This document shows, piece by piece, positions 23,361 to 35,448 of a DNA stretch of 64,000 nucleotides (position 1 is the stretch's first letter; each line of letters starts with the position of its first letter). The DNA is taken from positions 11,853,395 through 11,917,394 of the forward strand of contig NC_065878.1 of NCBI RefSeq assembly GCF_933775445.1, in the 5' to 3' direction. Position numbers and translations under genes: made by a program. The notes beneath the pieces were generated by a model, which saw only the letters and a list, made by a program, of their open reading frames with translations, ran no database searches and was not told the origin of the DNA. This DNA comes from Argentina anserina. Taxonomy: Eukaryota > Streptophyta > Magnoliopsida > Rosales > Rosaceae.

Positions 23361-24981
23361 TGATAGAGCGTTTGGTTAGAACGTCTATAAAATACCCTGA
23401 AAAACATCATCGTTAGTATAGAATAAGCAGGGATCGTTCAGTCCGGGGAATCAAAAGGGCCTCAACACTTATCATGTTATTGGGGGATTTGAGATTGATT
23501 ATAAAACTACTACTTAAAATAAATCCTAAATTACTTATATACAATTGATCAACCATTCATCACATAACCAAAACACGAATTCTACTCAAGAAACATGTAT
23601 AACACGTATAGAACAACATATAGGCAGCGACTTATTTCGATTATATCTAAGTCCATTTCAATTCCAATTCTAATTAGAGTCCGAAGCGGTTCATCTAATC
23701 GTTAAGACTTCTTAATTATTTAGAATCAATGAAGCGTTTAATCCTAAACATATGCTAAAGAGAGTTCAACCTAACGAAGCGTACTAGTTAAACACAAAGT
23801 AGCATATAAGCACATTAAGTCGAATTGGAGACATGTAAGCAAGCATGACGTTACTCATCTTGATTAAGCATGCAAATTCCTAGACCTATCACAACCCTAA
23901 ACAAGTATCAATAATTGAAACACGAAGCGCATATTCAATCAAAGAATACTTTGGTGAATGAAATCGCAACCTTAGGAGAACTATGGCCTTGGCTTCCTCA
24001 AGCATTGATTTAGATGTACAAATTCAAGGAATTAATTGAAATAAAACCTAAATTAATTTCGAAATCCTACTGCCCATAGATGCTACACATGACATACACA
24101 CATATTTCATGAGTTCATGTAATCAAAACATAAAACCAAAGAAGTCTGAATTTATGTTCTTCATATATGAAACCGAAAATAACATCCAATGATTCATACA
24201 ATTAATTCGAAATTTGCAGAAAATAAAAAGAAAGATTACAAGCCATGGATGAATCACACATTAAAAACCTTCTAGGATGAAGCAAGGATGAATTCGAATT
24301 GGTATAGAAAGAAGATGAGCACAGTTTGGTGATGATGAATGAAGGTTTTGTGCTTAAATTTTCTGGATGTTTTTGGGTAGCAATCCGGCTTTGTTTGTGA
24401 GAGAATGGTGATCCATTTTATGAAGGGAGGCTGTGCCTTATATAGAGGAAGGAGGAAGAGAGGGGCTGCTAGGGGTTTTGATGGGCTGATCCTCTATTTC
24501 TTTTTTTCTTTCTTTTGTTTCCTTCTTTTCTTCTTCTTTTCTTTTAATTGCCGGATGAACCTTCCTTCCTTTGAGACTGCATACTTCTTCCTTTTCATCC
24601 CATTCAGAAACTAAATTACTTCTTTCCTTTTTCTCCTTTTGTTTCCTTCTTCTCCTCTTTCTTTCCTTAATTTCCAAGCCATTATCTCTCATTTAGTTCT
24701 GAAATAAAGAAAGAAAATAATAAATATAAATCACAAATGTTACAGAAATGTCGAATAATAAAAATCCTAACCCAACTAGGTTTCCTAGTTTGATAAGGAA
24801 TACTACTCTATGTACTCTCGACAATTTCTGCATTTTACACCCGTTTTAGCACCAAAAGCAACTAACGCCACGAAAGACTCCTAACTTGACTCAATGACTC
24901 AACACTACAATAATAAGGGCTAAGTAAAGTACAAATGGAGGTAAAAACATGTTAAGAACGTCGCACAAAGTGCTCCTATCA
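23361..24981 (-). mobile_element. Solo LTR (1621 bp) nested in chromovirus LTR 2
   Basis: The ends are TGATAGAGCG at 23361 and GTGCTCCTATCA at 24981, inverted TGATAG/CTATCA. Flanks are ACTGT at 23356-23360 and ACTGT at 24982-24986, a perfect 5-bp target duplication. There is no coding capacity and no internal domain. Inverted TG...CA ends with 5-bp duplication fit a solo LTR left by recombination. Orientation is a guess: the minus strand reads TGATAGGAGCACTTTGTGCG, a start I associate with long plant gypsy LTRs. It holds a T/C-rich tract at 24500-24670. Confidence 0.75.
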
Positions 24982-24990
24982 ACTGTGACA

Positions 24991-25472
24991 AAAATATTAC
25001 TGAGAGATTCTTGAGTCGTAGCCGGATAAGTTGGTGGCTCTCGTTAAGCACGAATTCCACCTCTCCAACTCTTGGTTGTCAATATTGGAATCATTTTCAT
25101 GTTTTGCAAAAGCTTTTGCAAAACCTTCCCTGAGTTTCCGAACATGGGAAGGATTCGCTTCATAGAAAATGGGCACTACAATCTGGCTCTGCCGATCCAT
25201 GCACTCCAGGATCTGTAACAGTTCTTTTAAGCAGCATGTAGACGAGGCGTAGTCTTTAGAGAAAACTACAATTGAAAGCCTTGAGTCTTGAATGACTTTG
25301 GGAAGACGTCTCCTTTGCGAAGCTCTTTAGAGTCGATGAAAGTCTCGAGTGCTTTTTGTTTCAGAGCTTCGTAAAGATGACATATGAAAGATTTACGAGT
25401 ATCTTCACCTCAGAAATTGATGAAGACGTCGTCTTTGAAGCTGCCTTCAGATGATGAAGAAGCACCGGCCAT
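24991..25472 (-). pseudogene. TNL pseudogene 3: TIR exon
   Basis: The minus strand starts MAGASSSSEGSFKDDVFINF at ATG 25472-25470 and hits TGA where the conserved Arg of the FRG(A/E)DTR motif should be (CGA to TGA). After the stop, GEDTRKSFICHLYEALKQKA is readable. Further frameshifts follow in the catalytic-Glu region. From 25200 down the frame is open (DRQSQIVVPIFYEANPSHV to GYDSRISQ). The exon end meets the end of chromovirus LTR 2 at 24990, so the element sits in intron 1 just past the donor and the rest of the gene is gone from here. Confidence 0.88.
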
Positions 25473-25527
25473 TTATCAACAAGCACAAGGGAGAGTAATT
25501 GAAGCTGATCAATGATGGGCTAGGAAT

Positions 25528-26662
25528 CAGTGGCGGATGTTGGTTACATGAGAAATTATTATATATACTTGCCAAATATTCCATGTGGTGTACCCCCTTA
25601 ATGTTAATGATACATTTTTTACTGGGATTGTTTCTGATTGGTTCTTATATGTAAATAAATTTTTGTCATTTTCACCGCGTGTATGTTAATTACAGCATAG
25701 TATAATATAAGTGGTTGGGTACATCACATGATAATGTCACGTGATATGATGGGTACATAAAATAATTACTCTGGGTATGACGCTCCCAATGGCTGCTGGG
25801 AGAAAATTGTGGGAGCTAGACTATACGTAAAATTTTGTTGGGCAAAAAAAGAAAATTGTACTACCCCTATTAGTTTATTACCCAAACCCAACTTGTATAC
25901 TTGCATAATTAACAAGCGGCATATGTCATGTTCGACTCTTCCTCTTCACACATCACAATTGTCTTCTATTGTTTATAATAAACACTTGCTCCTTCACAAT
26001 TAAACAAAAACCTCTTGTTTCTATTTTCTCATTTCAAGGCACATGTTTATTGCTTTCTGTTTTTCTTTACTCCCAACAAATTGTTCTTCAGTTCTTCTAT
26101 CACTTAATTCACCTATCGTTAAAGCATTATAAATATCACGTAGTTTCTATTAAAGATTCTGAGAAATTATTTTCTCTGGCCTAATTATGTAGACGATTAG
26201 TTGAACAAACTTAACATAACTTTTTCTCTTGGTTGATAGATTGATTTGTGAAATTTAGTCTTAACACTTATAGTTTCCATAGTTTCCATTGTTACTACCA
26301 TTACGTGCATGTTTAGCTATGAAAATTATAATGACTTGGTTGAGAAATAAGATGGAAGACAGATACATTTCAGGTTATATAATACTTCACATTGAAAAGG
26401 AATATGTAGACGGTATTGACTCGAATGCCGTGATTGATCATTTTGAGTCTAATAGAAATCATAGAACACAATTCAGATAGAGCGTATGAAAGTGAATGAA
26501 ACAGTTTTAATGACTCTTTTCTATTTGCAATTCTTATATATCTTTTGAATTATTGATAAATAGTATGTAAAAATTGTTTCTTACCTCACTAAGAATTTTC
26601 ACTAATGCTGATAAATTTATTTTTCTGCTCACTTAACTTTTGGATCTTAGATCCGCCCACTG
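25528..26662. mobile_element. Non-autonomous hAT-like element (1135 bp)
   Basis: The ends are CAGTGGCGGATG and ATCCGCCCACTG, imperfect inverted repeats. They are flanked by a perfect 8-bp duplication CTAGGAAT (25520-25527 and 26663-26670), the hAT hallmark. No transposase is recognisable in any frame. It lies between the start codon and the TATA position of TNL pseudogene 3. Confidence 0.9.
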
Positions 26663-26670
26663 CTAGGAAT

Positions 26671-27431
26671 GAAGAAAACCTTAATTCAGATTATTAGCAA
26701 GGCTTTCTATTTCTTGGATGAGACTGATTGTTAGCTAGTTTAGGGATGTAAAGTCACCAAGGGAGATAGACGAAGACTCCAAGTCAAGCATGGACCCCAA
26801 GATTCATATCTAATGGGGTTGGCGCTTCACGATTGCAGACATAGCCTAGCTTGTCGGTAGAAAAAAAAAAGGCCATAGCGATTAGAATTCAAAACATGGT
26901 TTCCGTCTTTACCAGGAAATGGATGTCCGACGACTTTCGATTTCTACGAGTCGAATGGACTACACTTGCTAGGAAAGCCCAAGGAAATTAAACATAATAA
27001 GGACTCTTCAATTTACCAAATTACGCAATTGTAGATTATTTATTCGATCATGGTTCATGTCATGTCTCACTCTCAACTTGGACGATAGAGCTTTTCTTTT
27101 GAGTGGGAAAAAGACTGTTGTAAGTTGTAACAACTTGTGTTTGTACTCTTGTGGTTCATCAATATAATTGATACTTCGTGTCGGGAAAAAAGGGAATTGT
27201 TTTCCGATCTCACTGTCAAATACAAAAAAAAATTGTGAATTTTTTGTCTACAGTTCCTATGATGACAGTCCATCGTGTTGAAATTCCAGAATTGTATGAC
27301 AACCATTTGTAGTATGTAATAGTTATTGACCATTTGGTGGTAATGGGTATTATTGTACTTTACCTAGTCGGGTAACCTTTCCCTATTTGACCATTTCGAC
27401 GTCGTCCCCTTTATCTTCTCACACCTCAGAA
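26671..27431. other. Rest of the pseudogene 3 promoter region and spacer before SKA1 pseudogene
   Basis: Bases 26670-26850 align with the upstream region of the intact TNL (35330-35480: CCAAGTCAAGCATG, GATTCATATCTAATGG). At 26950-26975 a stretch matches 35815-35835 (GACTACACTTGC then AGGAAA). The remainder to 27430 shows no gene. Confidence 0.55.
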
Positions 27432-30025
27432 ATGCTCCACATTTTCCCGCCAAAACAACACTCCCTAGTTGCCGGGTTCAACAGTCGGATATCGGAGCTC
27501 CAAGAACTCATTATTGCGCGAAACAGTAAGACCCAACCGACCCGATTAACACAACTAATTTCACAGCATTCAATCTCCGAAATGTGAAGGATTCAGTGTA
27601 CCCGGCCAGCAGCGTCATCGATTTGACGGCCGTGGACGCCGCCGTGAAGGCTATGGAGCTTCAGGTCCAGGCCGTCAAGGACCACGTTCGCGACGAAACC
27701 CTAGCCATCCCCAAAGCTAAAGTACCTTCTTTTTTGTCTCTTTATGAGTATCTTTGGATTGGGCTTTGTTTGATTTCCGCGAAATGTCATGAAATCTTGT
27801 AATTTCGTCGATCCCTGTAAGAAATGATGTCACAGATTGAAGTAAATTAGTTCAAATTTGATCTGTTGACTAGGAAATTGGAAGAAGCAAGTCTGAATTT
27901 TTCTTTGAAAGTTCAATGAAGGTGTTAGAGTACTGCTTAGTGTTAAATTTCCATGAAGAATGTGTAATTAGATGGTTCAATGCGATGGCAGAAACTGATC
28001 GACGCATCGCTGAAGCAGCAAAGGAAATTGAAGGACACGTCAATTTATGTTCCTGAAAAGAGTGTCAATGTTGAATTTGGGTACAAATAGATGGGAGTAC
28101 AGCTTTCTTGAGGATGGCATATTGTTGATTTGAGTTTGAAATGTGTTTGCATTCGTTTGCGGGAAAGCTTAGACTGTTTCCTTGTTTCAGTTTATTTCCG
28201 GAAAGCTCTCAGCAGAACACAGCTGGTTCTGGGATCTTTAAGCTTGAGGAATTAGGAGGACCATGCACCACCTCCACCACCTAAGGTACATCCCTCTTAC
28301 ACACATTTATTTGTCTGTTTTGTAATCGTCTATAGCTACAAACTCTGCATTATGAGGGCCGCATATTCTATATGTTTTTGTTTATTCAGGGGAAAAAGGT
28401 CGTTCCATGTCTCCACTGTGGTTTATAAGTGTGCTGAAGAGCTTGATTCCTTGTCATTGTGAGTGGAACTTCCGTTCTGATTTTTTTTTGCTATATTTTT
28501 GAAGAGGAAGTCCTGTCTTCATTTTCTTTCTTTCTTTCTGACAACAGTAGCATACGTACATGATAGTTACTTATACTGATAAATCTGACATGGTCATAGT
28601 CGTAGGCTGTTAGAACTCAAAATGTTTTATTGCTAACCTGGCAAAGAGATATATTCTCAGAGGTGGATCTTTTCATACAGTCTAGTATTGTCATTGTCTC
28701 AAGTGTTAACAACTAACATTGGCTGTCCAGTTCAATACATAAAAAAAATGTCAATCTTCCTTCCTTAGTAGGATTGATGACTAAGATTAGTTTCTTATTT
28801 CATAGCAAATATTTGTAGAATCTCTTCCATTATTTCAAAGTACAATGCATCCACAAACTTCTGCAGCTTTTTTATTGATAAATATGAAGTGTTCTGTAAA
28901 AGATTTCCTCTTGCTATGCAAGAAGCTTATGCAAAAGAAATAGATGTTAGGAGTATAAAGCAACTCCAAGAAAATAGTCTTCTGTAAATGAGACTTCCTA
29001 ATCGTCCCTCTTCACTCATACAGGTATCTCATAATATGAGCCTTCATTTTTGTTGATGAATTCTGTACTCCTTTGAAAGCTACGCAACTCTCCATCTATA
29101 AAATTGATCAGATACGATGAAAATGAATGTTTAAAAGACCAGTAACTGTATATCATTAATCCATCTTTAACTTGTTTCATTTGCCTCAACATAGGAGAAA
29201 TTGGTATCTAGGGCCTCAAAAGTATTGTTTTGTATTAGGTAGTTATGTAACTAATCCATGGTGGATAGGTGTTGGAAAAGGGGGCTTTCAGCTTTCTGTA
29301 TTCAGTCCTTGGTTATTGGGGTCATTTTCTTGCACTAAGTTTTACCAACTGCAGATACATGAGAGGGACGCTTACACAAGAGAAGTTCAATGCAGCTATT
29401 AATGACATCGCAACATATGCTGTAGCAAATTATCAGCTCATAGCTGCTCCAAAGAAAAATTTATGTATTCTGCCTCTAAAATATTTGGTTTGTTTGTCTT
29501 CTTGACAGGTTTGATTTTGTTTATCAAATGTTATGCAGGTGACGGGAGATCGTTGGGAAATGGCCCTGGTAAGTGAATTTAAACCAGATTACTGGTCTGA
29601 TTTTCTGGAGTTTCAGTTTGGAGCCAGTTGGCCCATAGGGCACACAATGTTTGGTGACATTCGTCTCCATGCTTGGTGGAATGCGGCATTCATCTATAGT
29701 TCTAGATTAGATGGCCAAGGAATTAACACACATAACTAGCTAATAGCTTATTGGTGTCAAAAATCTATAGGTCTCAAAAAGAATGTAGTTTTTAGGAACC
29801 ATTGTACAAATAATGTGTTGCCAAGTAGGGGATTCTGATTTGTATTGCCTTGTGCATCAATGAGCATGTAGCTTTTTCAATTGTCCCTTGTTAAATTGTC
29901 TTATATGTAAGGTGTACGACTGCACATCTATGTAGTTAGTATTGACGTTGCGGAAGGGAAATAAGAGATATTGCAATGCATGAAGCAGTGAAGGGAAAAC
30001 AATTTTTTCTCGAACTGAAATGAAG
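27432..30025 (+). pseudogene. SKA1: SKA1 pseudogene
   Basis: Readable pieces, in order: exon 1 27432-27525 (FNSRISELQELIIARN); exon 2 27597-27721 (MYPASSVIDLTAVDAAVKAM to AIPKAK) with GT-AG borders; exon 3 from 27992 (KLIDASLKQQRKLKDTS) ending at an in-frame TAG 28088-28090; a frame-shifted trace at 28210-28285 (QNTAGSGIFKLEELGG); a trace at 28395-28455 (AEELDSLS); 29354-29460 (YMRGTLTQEKFNAAINDIAT, LIAAPKK); 29538-29571 (GDRWEMAL); and 29956-30025 (EIRDIAMHEAVKGKQFFLE), where a lost base gives a stop. The last exon of the functional copy (VLRHLGR...) is missing. SKA1 binds microtubules at kinetochores; this copy cannot make a full protein. Confidence 0.9.
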
Positions 30026-31046
30026 GCACCATCCCTGAAGGCTTGGAGCTATGTACTCTTACATATAAATTAAATAACATTATGATACCTCATATCCGCT
30101 GATTGCTCCAACATGGAACCCTTGCTCGTCTGCAGTGCCAATCAGAGTGAGAGTTTAAAATCCTGATGTTGAAAGTGTTGGAGTCTTTGCATTTCATACT
30201 GGTGCGTGGTGCCTAGCAACACAACTCTCACTTTCTCAGCTTTGGTGAAAGGGTTCATTAACCCATCTGATATAATTGAAGTAAAGACATGTTAGAACGT
30301 CACACATGGTGTATGCTCCACGATCATAGAATTCTGGGTAAAACGAAGCTCACCTATAGAGACAGTGTAAGGAGTCCTCCATCCCTAGAGACATCCTCAT
30401 TCTCATCTTCTCTTTCCCTCTTTCTTGCGTTCTCTCTTGTTTTTGTCAGCGTGAGTCATATAATGTAATTTAGAGATGTACATCATGTAGTTAGTACTTA
30501 CATATTTTGTATATGGTAGTACATAGTACGTACGGTTATAGTACAATATAAACTCTTGTAGCCTCTAATGTGAGATGGATAGATATCAGAAAATTCATTC
30601 TCAAAATCGTGTTATATTTGACTCGATATCAGAACAGGTTCCTCTCCAGTCGCACCTCCAGTCTGTCGTAGGCCCGAGTTGGGTACCACTTTGTCATGAG
30701 CCTGAGTTGGGTTCAATTTCATGTCATCGGAGGGTTTCTGATTGGATGGTCACCAAGTGTCATTAGTTACTAGATCTTGGTTTATTTCATCCCAGTGTGT
30801 GAGATGTTAATCTATCACGTGCATACCTAAAAATTAGGTTGCACGTGAGGGGACGTGGTGGAGATAAGAGATCTCACATCCAAGAAGTGATAAATAAAAT
30901 AGAGCTTATAAGTGAGTAGATAATACTCAATTGTACCGAGGTCTTTTGAGATTAAAACCCAACACATGTGAGGTAAATTGGGACAATATCGGTACAGTTG
31001 GTCTATATGCCACGTTTGTCGCTGTAACAGCTCGTACTTATTCTAT
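30026..31046. other. SKA1 flank duplicate and an inserted repeat
   Basis: 30026-30430 is a shortened duplicate of the unit 1 flank at about 1080-1460. 30435-31040 has no counterpart between the SKA1 and TNL parts of unit 1. It contains GAGATCTCACATCCAAGAAG and TTGGGACAATATCGGTACAG, motifs I associate with dispersed plant retroelement-derived repeats. No gene is seen. Confidence 0.55.
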
Positions 31047-34000
31047 CTATGTGTCTCTATTTTCCAAATTGCAAATGGGCAGAGAGGATGGCGCTTTTGA
31101 TCCAAAGAATAACCGAACCCCACAACTTGTGATCCACATGCAATCTTCCCATGTCATTGAATCACCTGGGATGAAGTAGTCCGAGTGCCCAACTCTGGGA
31201 TCACTAGTAGTCACGATTTTAAATGTGGCGTCGGTGCCCCCTGAATCGATATAAATTGAAGAATGATAACATCCCAGGAACATATGATCGGACTCAAGGG
31301 GCGTGTCTGTTTCGAGACTGTGATGTGGCTCAGGGAACAAACGAAAATAGAATCTCGTCTGACCAACAGTTGTTTTCAAGATAGCACAACATAAAGCAGA
31401 TTCAAGAATTTCTCTATTTCCAGCATCCCGCAAGTTAATGATGGCGCATATAGCCAACCCCTGAAATTTGTTTGTAAACCCATCGGGTGGTAGCTGCACA
31501 GTTACGGAAGACCCTCTGCTCTGATGGTCGAACCAATCTGGAATATCACTTCCAGGAAGATACATACAGTGATAACCATACTCGTGATCATTAACCTCCA
31601 AGGATTCCTATGCAATGAAAAAACAGACAGGTCAATGAAATTAGTAGATTGGGAGCGTATTGTATAGTATTGTAGGTGTAATGATAATGTTTCTGAGAGA
31701 GGGCACAAACCTGATTATCAATAACACTTTCCACAATCTCTATAAATTGATTGGTATTCACCAGCTTGGAGCAATTAAAAAATTGAAAGAGACCGCAGGC
31801 TTTAGCACACGGAAGCTGTGGTGTAGAAACTGTCACCAAAGATGTGCAGTTATTGGCATATATGAATTTGATACTGGGTGAAAGCTCTGGTATTGATTTC
31901 AATCTCTTGCAACCTTCCAGCCTGAGCTCTTTCAAACAACCCAGGCGACTCATTGTTGCAGGTAAACTTTCCAACTTGTCGTTTCCGGATAAATTCAAAT
32001 CCTTCAATGAAGATAAATGAGCGATGGCGTCAGATAATTCCAGAAGATTACAGTCACTTAAATCAAACCGATACAGAACATTGTCGCTAGAAGTCTGGTG
32101 GTTCCATGTTGGCCATGAGGAAAAGGGCGCACTCATTTCTTTACATCCTTTACATGATACTTTGTATATGCGCAAGATACTGAATGGAAGTTGTTTTATA
32201 GCACTTCCATCCAGGACAAGGTTGAACCGGCCGTCGTCGATGTCGCACAGGTTCGACATTGAATTCCCTAGATTCTCGGGCAGCTTTTCCACCTTTGAGC
32301 ACCCAGTAAGATCGAGAAATTCGACATTGCAGATTTCTTCTGGAAGACAGACGAGGCTTGTGCAGTTTCTCATACTCAGCTTAAAAAGCAGAGTGAGATG
32401 ATTAATAGATGAGGGTAGTTGTTTAATTGCAGACCCGTCTAATTTAAGCTCCCAAAGAGACCTCATTACTCCCGAAATCTCAGGAAACTTCTCAAGTTTT
32501 GAGCAGCCATTTAGAAGAAGTGCTCCGACAGATTTCATGTGGATAATGCTTGGAAGACTGATAAGTTCACTGCAATCACAAAGTAGGAATTCATAAAGTG
32601 CCGGAAGATCATTAATGGATGAGGGTATTTCTGTAATTGCCGTTGAATTTAAGAAGAGATATTTTAGCTCCTTCATATTTCCCGATATGCTTGGAAACCT
32701 CACAAGATTTGAGCAGCCAGATAGGTCCAACATAACAAGGCTTCCAACTGCTGACAGGGATGGGTCAACCTCAAATAAACTCGTACATCCTTTAAGTCTC
32801 AGCGTCTTAAGCTTTTTTGCCTGGCTGAAGTCGGGGGTTCTGATTAGATCCTTTGAGTTGCTTAAATCCACGATTACCAAATTTTGCAAAGACTGGAAAA
32901 ATAACACATGGAAAACACATATTAAAAAAGATAATGGGTATGAATAGTAATAACTATGCTATATAATTGCTAGAAAACATGAAACAATCACATTGCACGA
33001 TTGTGAGTAAAAATTACGACATATTCATGATGCATGGCTGTACATACCTTAATTCCTTCCCAAAGTTGTTTAATATGACTACGTTGCATATCGATCACAA
33101 TAATATTCTTCGGAGAAAAATTAGAAGGTAAAAATTTTAGCGGGCAACTGCGCCAAATTAGAATTCTCAACTCTTTTGAAAGAAACTTTATATCCCCACT
33201 CACGTGTTGTTTGCATTCTCCATCAGATGTACTTCTGTCATACTCGTACAAATTCTTTCTTACGCCAATTTGGAGCATTCTTAGTCTCTTCATGCCAACA
33301 AAAGCTTCAGTATTCACGAATAACTCATCATTGATCTTTGATAAGTCTAAGATTATGCCTTCAACAGCTGATGTTCCCTGCACAACCAGTTGTCAAGATC
33401 TAAACTATCTAAGACAGTAACATGACTGGTTAGTATAAACCAAAGATATGAAAAGGAAGATCATGATATATTATAAAATGGAGATCATGAAATATTGTAT
33501 ATTCTTACTGTATTTTGTGCCAACACTTCAACAACATCTTCATGATACCATAACCTACTTCGTCCCTCTGGTTCTTCAATTGATTCTTTGCGGACGATAT
33601 TTCTACCCATTTCTTGTATTAAGTCATGCATATTTAGAACACCATCAGAGACAGTCAGAAGAGATTTCTCCACCAGCACTTTAAGTCCAATATCGGGGAA
33701 GAATTCACTACTTTCAAGAAAGTATGTTACCATTTCTATGGGCTCTCCTCTAAAGAAACATGCAACATCTAAAAATATGTTCTTCTCCAGTTCATGTAAT
33801 CCATCATAGCTTGCCCAAAGCACACGCCCAATCTTACTATCAAGAGATGTGATTGGGATTTTGTCTATCTTCTTCAACTCTTTTTCCCACTCTTGTTCGG
33901 TTCTGTTATCAAGCAAAGCTCCCAAGACTGTGAGTGCTAGAGGCAGGCCGTGGGCATATTTTACGGCACGTATTGAGATTGCACCATACCTCTCAGAAAA

Positions 34001-35277
34001 TTTGACTGTTCTGAAAGCATACCGGCAAAAGAGTTCAAGTGCTTCTTCAGGATTGAACAGCTCTGGCTGGTAGATCATAAACCCGGCTAGTAATTTTTTA
34101 TCTCTAGTTGTTATAATGATTCTACTCCCACCACTAAATGAATCCGAAGGGCTGATTCCGATCAAGGTTACAATTTGGTCCACATCGTCCACATCATCAA
34201 GAACAAGAAGAACTTTTTTCCTACGTAGACTTTCTCTCATCATATTCAGGCTTTCAATTGAATTGCCACGATCTTTTCTGTTCAAAGCTTTACATAGAAG
34301 TTCTTCAACCAATTGTAATTCACTGTTCTTTGTGAGGAAGCCCTCCTTCACATTATCAAGAAAGCACTTGTGTGTAAATTGAGCACCGATTTTGCCATAA
34401 ACAGCTCTTGCTATGGTTGACTTGCCGAGGCCGCCCATACCCCAAATTCCAACAACACCACAGTCATCCTTCCCCTGCTTCCATAGTGAATCAATTTTAT
34501 TCATGTGAAAATCCATTCCAATCAAGCCATCGGTTTTACTTGGTGAGATGCGGTTCAACTTCTCTAAGATGTCATCTACAATGCTTTTAATAAGCTTGTG
34601 ATCATCCCTGTGAGATTCTTTAGTTAAAAAGGAAAGAAAAATAAAGAAAAGCAATATGCAACTATGCAAAGCGGGATACATTAATTTGAAGAACATAACT
34701 AATATATCGTATGCATTCATTAAAGAACTATTTATATAGTTAAAGGGCATTCCATTAGCATAACAGAGACTAATTAAGTAAGGTTTGACTATTACTCATA
34801 ATTTTTTGAGACCCAGCCAGATAAACTGGTGGCTTTGGTTAAACCGGATTTCCAGCTCTTCACCTCATCGTTGTCGAATTTGGGATCGCTTTCATGTTTG
34901 GCCAAAGCTTCTGCAAATCTACCCTTCAGTTCACGACCATCGGAGGGATCTACGTCATAGAAAATGGGCACCACAATCTGCCTCTGCTGATCCATGCACT
35001 CCAGGATCTGAACAAGTTCTTTTAGGCACCATGTAGAAGAGGCATAGTCTTTTGAAAAAACTACAATCGAAATCTTTGAGTCCTTGACGGCTTTGAGTAG
35101 CTCGGAGAGGCTATCGCCTTTTTGAAGATCTTCGGAGTCTATGAAGGTTTCAAGTCCGTTCTGGTCCAAAGCGTTGTAAAGATGGCAGACGAAACACCTA
35201 CGAGTATCTGCACCTCGGAAGTTGATGAAAACTTGGTACTTACGACTGCCTCCAGACGATGAGGAAGTACCAGCCAT
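31047..35277 (-). CDS. TIR-NBS-LRR disease resistance protein with C-JID domain, five exons, intact
   Basis: Exons on the minus strand: 35277-34796, 34607-33509, 33377-33048, 32892-31711, 31607-31047. All introns are GT-AG and the total is 3654 nt, giving 1217 residues. TIR (about 13-160): FINFRGADTR 17-26, candidate catalytic Glu 87 in WCLKEL. NB-ARC (about 187-490): P-loop GMGGLGKST 217-225, kinase-2 LLVLDDVDDVD, GSRIIITTRD, GLPLAL, MHD 487-489. LRRs fill about 528-1030 (for example LRTPDF-type and GCSKLEKFPEISG repeats). The last exon holds the C-JID signature LPGSDIPDWF at 1048-1057. Such receptors sense pathogen effectors in the cytosol or nucleus; their TIR makes nucleotide signals from NAD+ and triggers cell death. 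I see no broken motif. The start was chosen because it matches the MA-S-S-S-rich starts of the related TIR exons. Confidence 0.95.
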
Positions 35278-35440
35278 TAATCAAGCACAAGGGGGAAGAA
35301 AGGCGATCAATGATGGACTGAAAATGAAGAAGTGCCTGATTTTCTGATTGTTGCTAGGCTTGTTTCTCATCTTAGCTAATTAAGGGAGATGAAGTCGTAC
35401 GAAGGAGGAAGTCCAAGTCAAGCATGCATGGAGCCCACGA

Positions 35441-35448
35441 TTTATATC
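35441..35448 (-). promoter_or_regulatory. TATA box and adjacent CCAAT-like site of the intact TNL
   Basis: The minus strand reads ATTGGATATAAATC here, about 165 bases upstream of the start codon. The block is TTTATATTTT in the copy near 17151 and is altered to TTCATATC in the copy near 26802. Confidence 0.5.

Larger units (their letters stand above)
21262..24990 (+). repeat. Chromovirus LTR 2, split by a nested solo LTR
   Basis: It begins TGTAATACCCC at 21262 and runs to 23360. It resumes at 24987 with the last four bases GACA, so the restored end is GGGACTGTGACA, a typical end for this group. Length without the insertion is 2103 bp. It abuts the TIR pseudogene at 24991. Three tandem units of about 98 bp lie at 22653-22945. 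Confidence 0.85.

Noticed and set aside
29533..29739. 68-codon frame as a separate gene
   Set aside because: Its first dozen residues are an SKA1 exon trace and the rest reads into an intron.
33211..34590. Plus-strand open frames inside the TNL
   Set aside because: They are antisense shadows of the NB-ARC and LRR exons.
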